A stretch of 64,000 bases of DNA from Siniperca chuatsi (lineage: Eukaryota > Chordata > Actinopteri > Centrarchiformes > Sinipercidae), in the NCBI RefSeq assembly GCF_020085105.1, contig NC_058046.1, positions 3,054,175 to 3,118,174 of the forward strand, given 5' to 3'. The position numbers and the translations under genes were made by a program. This document shows positions 1-10,100 of the stretch, in pieces (position 1 is the first letter of the stretch; the number at the start of each line of letters is the position of its first letter). Under the pieces are notes generated by a model that saw nothing but the letters and a program-made list of their open reading frames with translations, was not told the origin of the DNA and ran no database searches.

Positions 1-221
1 CAAACCTGAAGGAGACACGCAAACAAAACAAAAAAAAAAAAAAGAGAAAAATCAACACTGAAGTTTAGATGTTTAAGCCACATTTACACCCACAGCTGCT
101 TTCACTGACCACAGTCATAAAATAAACTTTGCTGCATCACCAGCTTTTCAAACAGTCACTAATAAGGCTTTAATAAAGGCTCCCAGTCGGGGAATTAGCT
201 CTGAAAAATAGTCAAAATGAA

Positions 222-731
222 GACGGTGTAGTCCCTCATTCGTCCAGGAGTGTTCTATCGTAGAAAAGGTTTCAGTCGTAGTCAGAGCGCCGTGCATTTG
301 CATCTAAAAGCTACAAACCACACATTTGAAGACAGCGAGGTGAAGAGAACCCCTCTTTGAACAGAAATGGTGGTCTGAGATTCAATCTGCCCAAAGTCTA
401 TCACAGTGTATTATCACCTTGGTCACGCCAATCACATGCTAATCAGGTACTTAACAGTGATGAGGGAGGTGCAGCCAGAAAACAATAGGCCTGATTACGG
501 ATTACTGGGCCATCATGGTAACTATTAGGTCAGTTTCAGGTGAAACTAGCTAATCAACAGATACTCAGGTAGACTCCTTCCTGAGGGCGGGGCTTATGTA
601 ACACAGAGTAGCTTAAATTTCTGAGTTCCCGTCCCATTTCTTCACAATTGAGAATGACTTCCGGATGGGAGCCGAAACGTCTTGATTCTGAAAACAGTGT
701 CCAGATGACTACGACTGAAACCTTTTCTACG
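222..731. repeat. modular palindromic repeat, copy A
   Basis: The ends are inverted copies of one module: 'cgtagaaaaggtttcagtcg' near 258-277 and its complement 'ctgaaaccttttctacg' near 715-731. The left end starts with the 'gtgtagtccctcattcgtcc' module seen in the other copies. A 14-bp direct repeat atagtcaaaatgaa flanks it (208-221 and 732-745), which looks like a target-site duplication, though its first 4 bp may belong to the element end. The interior also contains 'gagccgaaacgtcttgattc', shared in inverted orientation with copy C. It shows no intact coding capacity. The family identity is not certain; I suspect a fragment of a Penelope-like retroelement. Confidence 0.7.
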
Positions 732-745
732 ATAGTCAAAATGAA

Positions 746-1123
746 CCTGCACTGGTCATAATATACTAAACTCTTACCTGAACTAACAGACTAACATATA
801 CTACACTTTGTACCGCCACGCTCACTGCGCAACACAGAACGCAGTAAGTCCAAACACAACAAAACACAAACACGCGCTTCTGAAAAAAACTCAGCACAAA
901 AAGAGAAAACAACAAAAGACAACTGTCACTTTATACGCTGTATTTCACTCACTGTGATCTGCTTGGTCATACATTGGACGACGCGGCCCACAACTTACCC
1001 GCTGGCCGCCAGGAAGCCCCTCTGTGCCGTATGTTTTAACTGAATAATCTCTGTGCTCTATTGGGGATCTGTGTGTGTACAGATACAGCAATGCTGATGT
1101 TTAAAAAAGGTCTCAGGACTCAC
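746..1123. other. gle1 intron, no exon recognised
   Basis: Sequence between repeat copy A and gle1 exon 12. I searched the minus strand for the conserved C-terminal GLE1 exon(s) and saw none that fit. The first 207 bases of the window are likewise featureless. Confidence 0.5.
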
Positions 1124-4100
1124 CTCAAGAAAGTCGAACAGCAGCGTTGCTGTGATGTCTGCCAGAGGCTCCATGTTGAGCATCTGAGCCAACCAACGCC
1201 AGCCGTGGTTCAGGCCGTGAGGAGCAGACTGAAACGCATCAAGTAAAAAGTGGATTCAACACAACCAGGAATCACTGTCACACAGATGTGAAGGTCTTAA
1301 TAATGTTTGGAAACGGTGCCTTTCTGAACTCCACAGTGCAGTCTCTGTGACGATGGAGTGAACGAACAAACAAACAAACAAACAAACAGGGACCTCACAG
1401 GAAGTGAGACAGTTTTTACCCCCTGCTTGGCGCCGTAGGGCCACCTCAGCTGGATAATGGCGGCGTAGAGACGGATCATCCCAGACATCCTCTTCAGGAA
1501 ACTGTCCTGACCTTCAACCCCGGAGTCGTCCACACGGTAACCAAGAATCCTGATGAAGTGAGGATTATTTTTGTGATTAATCAAAAACTTATTAACCGCG
1601 TAAAAAAGGAGGGTGTGGCGACACATTTCTGTCTCCCTGACCTCTGGTATTCCTCCACAGGCGTGCCTTCCTTCATCGGAGGGTAATGTGGCACTGCGTA
1701 CGGACATTTCTTGTGCAGGTGGGCGAGGATGAACCCTCCCACTTGCGGGTGCAGCTCCCAGACGCCAGAGGCCACCACGGCGATGGGGAAAGCGGCTTCG
1801 TGGTGAGACGCCACCTCCTCCTCGCCTTGTTTCTACGGGGGGAAAATTTAAAATCAGAAAAAATAATCCCACAGGTAGTTTTGTTGTTGTGTGGTTTGTT
1901 GTGGGTTGTGTTTATTTGTACACATGATAGACTAAATACTGGTAATTTGATTGTTCTGTGTTGCATAAGAAAGTAAGAGTTAGGGGTTTTAATTCCCACT
2001 GTTGTCATCTGCTGTATATTTAAAAAAAGGATAGCACACTGTGATCTAATTTCTCTCTGCTAATCGATATTAACAACAGTCTTTGGGTGAAAGTGAGGTC
2101 TGTCTCACGTAGCAGGATTCCTGAGTTAGCTGGATAACTTGAGTAAAAACCAAATCTGAAACGCGTTCCCAGCTGCGCTCCGTAAAGTTACCCTGATAAA
2201 CTCGGTAATCCTGCTTCAAGTGACAGACTGATCAACAAATTAAATTGCAGACTAAAAAGACATTTTCTATTGAGGGCTGCAACTCATGATTTATTTTGGA
2301 CTGATCAATTAATCATCCAGTGTATAAAATCTCAGTGAATAGTGAAAGTGACCGACCAACAGTCCAAAACCACCGAAATATTTCCCATTTACATGGGAAA
2401 AGCAGCAAATCCTTATATTTGAGAAGCTGGAACCAGAGAATGTTCAGCCTTTTTGCTTGATTAAATAACTAATCAATTATTACAACAACTGTTGTAGATT
2501 AATTATCTGCCAATCGACTAACCGTCGCAGCACTATTTCTAAAGCCAACTTTAATACAATATCATGCGATTTCCCCTTTTTGACGAATGTAAAAGTGACC
2601 GACTGTAAAAATGACTAAAAAAAATAATATCATGTTATATTTCCTTGACGACACTAACTGAAAAGATTTTTAACATTTATTTTTGAATGACCATATTTTG
2701 GTGTTGCATCCCACATTTCCCCTCCTTCCCCACAAGTCATCTATTCAATTTGAGGAGTTTCTGGGATAATATAATCAAACAGCGCCAGAATGGACTCACC
2801 ACAAACTTCTCAGCCAGTTTGTAACTGACGAAGTCCAGGCCCTGCGGATGCTGGGAGGTGGAGACAGACTTCCCCCCCGACACCACCGCCCGTCCCGACA
2901 GCAGCTTGTCGATCTTGTCGAAGATTTCTCTGAGCTGCGATCCAGAGTTGCTGGAGATTTGACTGACGGGGATGCTGGCTGCTTTCTGGAGCTCCAGCTT
3001 CAGCTTCTTGGTCTGAGTCCAGAGAGGAGACATGAAACCATGCGTACAGAGTTCTGCTCGCAAGCAAATACTGAAAATGTTACGCGTCACCATTACTGCA
3101 CTTTTTTTCTTGCCACAACAGCGCTTAATATTACGGCTGGTTATTGAACCTAAATACGTTTTGGGCACTGTAGTATTAAAGACGTCACGTACTCGAACGT
3201 TGGTATGATCAGTTTCATAATCTTGTTTACTTTTTCTTTGATCATGTAGTTCTGATTTATATAAAACTTTGTACCTATTTTAAGACTGTATTTTATTTAT
3301 TATTATTTCACTTATTGTATGGCTGAATCCACATATAGGGAAACTCTTCCTCTCCGACTGGAAAAATACTGGTACAAACAGTAAAGATGAATTTGTATCA
3401 TGCTGTTTTAATCAACTGCTCTTTTCTCTTTTAATTTGTAAAGCACTTTGAGCTGAATTTGTGTATGAAAGGTGCTATAAAAATAAGATATTATTATTAT
3501 TATCATTACTGCGCAAACTCACCTGGACGTCTTTTGGGGAGTTGAGTTGTTCGAAGGACTGAGCACACTGAGCCGCCGACTCCTGCAGCTCCTTGTACCA
3601 TTTCAGCGTGCTGTCTTCAGCGCTGTTCTGCAGCCCTGTTGGAAAACAATAACCGTCAAATGTTTTAAAAAGTACTCGCGGTATTCTGTATGCCTGCATT
3701 ACAGACAAAAAATATTAACTAGTAAAAACTCTAGCTGAGGATGCTGATGGAGAAGTACAGAGAAGGTCATAGGGAGTTGCATTGTGTCTTCGTAGATTTA
3801 GAGAAAGCGTGTGACAGGGTGCCGAGAGAGGAGCTGTGGTATTGTATGAGGTCTGGAGTGGCAGAGAAGTATGTTAGACTGGTGCAGGACATGTATGAGA
3901 GCTGTAAGACAGAGGTGAGGTGTGCTGTAGGTGTGACAGGGGAGTTCAAGGTGGAGGTGGGTGTGCATCAAGGATCGGCTCTGAGCCCCTTCTTGTTTGC
4001 TCTGGTGATGGACGGGCTGACAGATGAGGTTAGACAGGAATCTCCATGGACTGTGATGTTTGCGGATGACATTGTGATTTGTAGTGAGAGCAGGGAGCAG

Positions 4101-7100
4101 GTGGAGGAAAATCTAGAGAGATGGAGGTCTGCTCTGGAAAACAGAGGAATGAAGCTTAGCCGCAGTAAGACAGAATACATGTGCGTCAATGAGAGCGACC
4201 CAGGTGGGACGGTGAGGTTACAGGGAACAGAGGTGAAGAAGGTGCAGGACTTTAAGTACTTAGGGTCAACGGTTCAGACCAATGGAGACTGTGGAAAAGA
4301 GGTGAAGAGGCGAGTGCAAGCAGGTTGGAACGGGTGGAGAAAAGTGTCAGGTGTGTTGTGTGATAAAAGAGTATCAGCAAGAATGAAAGGAAAGGTGTTG
4401 AAGACGGTGATGAGACCAGCGATGTTGTACAGCTTAGAGACAGCGGCACTGAAGAAAAGACAAGAGGCAGAGCTGGAGGTAGCAGAGCTTAAAATGTTGA
4501 GGTTCTCTCTGGGAGAGACGAGGATGGACAGGATCAGGAACGAGGACATCAGAGGGACAGCTCGTGTTAGACGTTTCGGAGATAAAGTCAGAGAGGCCAG
4601 AGTGAGGTGGTTTGGACGTGTTCAGAGGAGAGACTGTGAATATATTGGTAGAAGGATGCTGAGGTTGGAGCTGCCAGGCAGGAGGTCTAGAGGAAGACCA
4701 AAGAGGAGATTTATGGATGTAGTGAGAGAGGACATGAAGTTAATTGGTGTGAGTGAAGAGGATGCAGAGGACAGGGTTAGATGGAGGCACATGATTCGCT
4801 GTGGCGACCCCTGAAAGGGAACAGCCGAAAGGAAAAGAAGAAGAAGTAATAACTCTAGCGAATGCAGTCCTTCACATGTAAGCATTCACTTCTTGCTGCC
4901 ATGTGAGGGTTTGAAGTCTCATTAAAAAAAGAAAAGCTGCTCTAAACCATACGTGTATGTTAACAATAGGTCAGATGACTACATGTAATGTGAAAGGGGT
5001 CACTAGTGTAGCGATGAACCCGGAGAAAAATCACTCAACACTGAAGTTCCCGTTAGCTCTATGGAGCCAGTTAGCGTCTTTAAAACTCATTGTTTGGGTT
5101 TTTTCAGCCCGTTAACTTCAACTCGCATCGGTGTCATTTCCAGCAGCGTACACGACCGGCCCTGCACCGATCAGCAGGCAGACACAGTTAGAGACTAGCT
5201 GGTTAGGAAAGTGGAACATTTAGCAGCTAAAGAGCCAGATAGTTTTCTCAGGAGTTGGTGGAGACCAAACAAGAGCTGAAAAGAGAGTGAATACTGGACG
5301 TATATTCATCAACTTAAATTCACAAACACGACTTCAAATCGAATGATAATGTTTCTTTGTGTCTGCTGGATGTGTAAATAGGCAGATCGCACTGCCTCTG
5401 TCCGTATTTACTGAGACCAAAATTTATCTTCCATGAAGGAATTATATCTACCATACTATCAAAACACTGCGACATTAGAACCAGCGGTAAATTAAGACTG
5501 TCCTCCCCGGGATGATGACCGGCTGGTCCTCACATCTCCAAAGCAAATTGCCAAATTGGCATTATTTGGATAAACTGACCACATATTCGAAATCTAAATG
5601 GTTACTTACATCAAAACTTAATAAAGTGACATAACAGCAGCCCCGGGACGAAAACTATAAAACAGCTTTAAGCCAGGCTCAAAATCTCTGCCATCACCGC
5701 TGGTTGGCACAAAATGCATTCTGAGATACTTGGCTACCAAGTCCACGCGTCAGCTCCCGAACGATCCTCGATAACAGAACACTTGTTGCGTACTTGGCTG
5801 GATGTTGACTCTTTACTTGTGAAATGTCATCAGTCAAGAAAGCAATGTTTTTTTGTTACTTTACAGCCTCCTGACAGTTTTTTTCCCCCAGCTTATAGGT
5901 CGCCAAGAAGATTTTCTACCATCTGGTGAGTTCATTTTTAACATTTTATGAATGGAGTTCTAGGTGACGTCCATGCAGCGACACACAGTATACGGTCCTG
6001 GATCAGAGCGATTCTCTCACCTTTCTTCCGTGCCTTCTCTATGGCCGACTGCGCCGCCTTCTTCTGCGCTTCCTGCTGCGCCTGCAGCTCCGCCTGCTTC
6101 CTGCGCTGCTCTTCCTCCTCCTGGTCCTTCTTCTTCTTCTCTTGAGCCTTGGCGACCTCCTCCTGCATCAGCCGGATCAGCGCCCTCATCTCGTGGAGGG
6201 CTCGCTCGGCCACGGTCATGTCCTCCACGCTGGGAAACTCTCCCTGGAAAGACACAGTAGAAAAAGGTTACAGAGAGTCTGATGAGGGGGATGATCCACA
6301 TCAGAGATCCAAGTCTGATTCATCCTGAACTGGGAAACCCGAGAGCAGCTAGAGAGAAAAACGCTATATAAAATATACAGAACACACATTACATATTCAC
6401 CCTTAGTATCTTTTCAGTTATTAAAAAAACAACACATTTTCCCACACTGACACTAAGGTATATGGCACTTACACTGAATGAAATATTCAAAACCAAGATG
6501 GCATTTTATTCAGCTGCACCATTACATCAAACTTAAAACATTCTAGGTATCTTGTGCATCATTTATACACGTTTCCCCAAAAGCCAGCCTGACATGTTCA
6601 GTATCTTTGTAAAAGTGGAGATCGCCATTAGAAATTCAGATGTAGTTTCAACACTGCTTGACTGCGCACACAGTGTTTTTAAAAGATGGAGCAACCGGAA
6701 GGTCGAGGAGATGTGTAGTGTAGGAAAAAAAATAAAAAATAAATGGAACAAATGGGAAATGTCAAAGTGAAACTTGTTGTAGTGACGTGTTAGTGCTCAA
6801 TCAATCAGTTGACTGATCGATTACTGGATCCAGCGAATATTCATCAACGACTTCTCCTTTCAGCCGTTTAACAACGTTCTCTGGTTCCAGCTTCTCTAAT
6901 GTGAGGACTTGATGCTTTCCTCTGTGTTACGTCATTGTCAAATTAAATATCTTTGGATTTTGGACTGGTGGTCAGAGGAAAATTTATTATTATTATTTTT
7001 TTTAAATAAGCTATTTTGAAATTCTTTACGGCATTTTTCACATTTTCTGACATATTATTGAAAAAATAATCCACACCAAAGTACGATAGATCAAAGTTGA

Positions 7101-10100
7101 GTAAAGAAAACCGTTACGGACGTTTATAAAACGTTTGGGTGATCATTTTACAGTTCACTTTTATTTTATCTTCCAAATAAGTTCCTGTGGGTTTGTTTCC
7201 AACCTGTCTGATCGTCTGACTGCTCGCGTTTCTTCGCTCTTAACTTCTTGTTGTCTTAACAATGTTGTAGCTACTTGAAGTGATACGAATCAAGTTGTAA
7301 CAACACAAGCACAATAATTTTCCATCTCTCTCCAGACTTTTCCCCTGTCAGCGTAGGAAGTTAGCCCCGATCCAAACCTGAACTTTACGACTCAGCAGTT
7401 ACACTGACCTCTGCCGTCTTTCGCACCACCTCGGACACCTGGGAGCACAGCTGGTTCCCGCGGGTGCTGTAGGAGCTGAGGCTGGCCGGTGGGAGATCAG
7501 TTTTGGTGGATGGCTCCAGCAGCTGGTTGAGCTGCAGGATCTCCTCCTGGATGGTGTTAAGGTTACGCAGTCTCTCCCTGCCCTCCGCCTGCCGCTGCCG
7601 CTCGAGCTCCGCCTCCCGCAGCCGCTGCTGCTCCGCCTCCCGCAGCCGCAGGTTGAGGATCTGACGCAGAGGAAGACGAAGGAGATGTGTTTATACTGTG
7701 CAGAACACGCAAGGCTGCTTACAGATGTTTTTCTCGTGAGTTCAGGTGTATCACGCTATCACGAAAACAGGGGTCAGGGTCCATATTTAATCAGGTAACT
7801 CAGAATCACTCCTTGAAATTGTGCTACAGGTGAACCCAGGACTAGAAACACCCCTAACTCTGAGCAGAACTTGTGTTATTTATGAAGCTTCCCACACAGA
7901 CTTTCAGCAAGGAGAAGGATTACGCCTCGGCGACAGCGTGACGTCGCTGTTTCACCACACTCTCACAGTTGCAGGTTGCAGTAGCAGAGAGTGGTAAAAT
8001 TCAAAATGCGGAAAACAGCAAAAAAAATTTCTGCGCAGGCTTTATGTATATAGGCAAATAATACAGGTAACTAAGCCATTTAGGTTATATATGCAAAAAT
8101 ATGTTGTTGTAAGAAATAAAATCCTGCTCCGCCCCATCCAATCACATTGTTTTACAATGCCTATAATAATGTAATAGTGCTGTGTCCTGCATGTATTGTA
8201 AATACTGCAATGATGATTACAATCCCTCTGTAGGCTGTGGGCACTTGTCCACTGCCTTAAAACTGTTTTTGTTTTTTTTATTTATTTACAATTTATTAAT
8301 TATTTGAGCATAGCGCTTCAATATAGCACGACCATTTTAAATAAATAAATAAACGAATAAATGAAGCCCCACATTTGCAAGAATGCAGCTTGTTCTGTAA
8401 ATTAATTAATCTGCACGTTATCTGAGGAGCTGTGAGTGAGCGAAGTTTGATTTATTCCTGCCAGAATTGTTAGCTGTGACAAACTCAATTAATCATTTTC
8501 CCTGTTGCCGTACATCTGTGCGGACCTCGGTTTAGGCGGTGAGAGCACGAGCTCTCTTTTTTTAAATATATTTTTGCCAAAACTCTATTAATCTATTAAT
8601 AAGCTCATTGTCATCACTCAATATGAAATGTCTCTGTCTGGCCTCCATCACTTGGCCCCTGTGGAGCTCTCCTAAATATCAGCTCAGATGGGTGTAATTA
8701 AAAGTTAATTAAGTTGGTAAAATGCTTCGACTCCTAGACCAAAAACACTGAACATTTTTTAGCCAGTTAGGACTGATTTTCTACTCTGAGATGCTTGGCA
8801 AATACCACCGGACTTCATGGTGTTTCCAGACCTTTAAAGCAACCGTCTTTAGGGTGTCGCTCACAGACGTGTCCTCTCTACACGTGGTCTGATGATCGTA
8901 CCTTCATTCTGTGTCGCTGCTCTTCCTTCAGCTTCTCCTGACGCCCGATGCTCTCTTTAGTTCTACAGTGCAGGAAGTGGAAAAGTTTTGATCGAACGTA
9001 ACATTTCAGAAATGAAACAACATTAAGACTTGCGTCTTTGCCCGATGGCTCTTACTCTCTGTCCATCATGTCCCTCATGCTCTGGTACTCCTGCCTCTGC
9101 TTCAGCTCCATGAACTCCTCGAAGCGTTTCAGCTGCTCCGACTCGGAGCTCACCACCGCCGCCACCAGCTTCTCTTGCATCTCCTGCCGCAGTTTGAGCG
9201 CCATCTGAGCAGACACATTTAAGACATCAATCAGGTGAGACTGCAGAGCTTCCTGTCTGCATGTCAGGGTTATTACACCTAACTAATCAAATGGGTTACA
9301 TCCTTGTTTCAGGGCCGGTATGTATAAAACATCCAAGAAATGGTCTTAAAAATGGTCCTTTGACTTATGAGTCAAGAAAGTCTCAGCAAAAAGTAGGACT
9401 AAGGTAAGCTTAAAGTCACTTTCAGCTGCTTCAATATACCGAAACATTAAAGCTTATATGACATATTTCTTCTATAAGCAGGTTGACTTTTCCCCATTCC
9501 TAAAAATCATAAATAAGTCAAAGAAAAAAGAAGAAAAGGATATACTAACCATTTGAAGTGCTAAAAAAAAAAAAAAAAACAAACAAAAAAAAAGACTAAC
9601 TTACAATAAAACTACTTCAAAAATAAAAAGTACTTGGAAAAATATTTTTTTAATAACAAGATAAATTCATTGTTTGGTTCACAAATGAAACACTTGGACA
9701 CATGTTTGGCTGCAACTAATGATCATCTTCATTATCGATTAATTCAATTAATCATTTTATCAGAATGTTAGGGTCAGTCCACATAATACATTTACATTAA
9801 TATAAAGAGAGAAAAGCAGTAAACGTTTGGTATTTTTGCTTTTATTCATTACATCGATTATGAAAATGATTCTTAATTACTTTTCTGCTGATTGACTAAT
9901 CAATTTATCATTTAATTGTTTCAGCACTACTCTGAATGATCTAATTAATGAATCCGCCCCCCCCAAGATGATGTTCTGTCCAAAAATGAAAACTGTTCTT
10001 ACACAAACACTGTATGCGCATTTATGCTCATGCCCTTGTTTAAAATGTACAATCTATTTCACATAAAACACTGTACAGCCAACACTTTATCACACAGCCG

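Noticed and set aside
945-1015. Possible last gle1 exon ending in a strong donor (atcaca then gtgagt on the minus strand)
   Set aside because: No acceptable acceptor was found, the encoded residues do not clearly match the conserved C-terminal GLE1 sequence, and the donor hexamer alone is not enough.
1297-1872. Long open frame on the minus strand spanning gle1 exons 10 and 11
   Set aside because: It reads mostly out of frame through intron sequence. The real exons (1642-1832 and 1420-1549) match GLE1 in their own frames and with proper splice sites.
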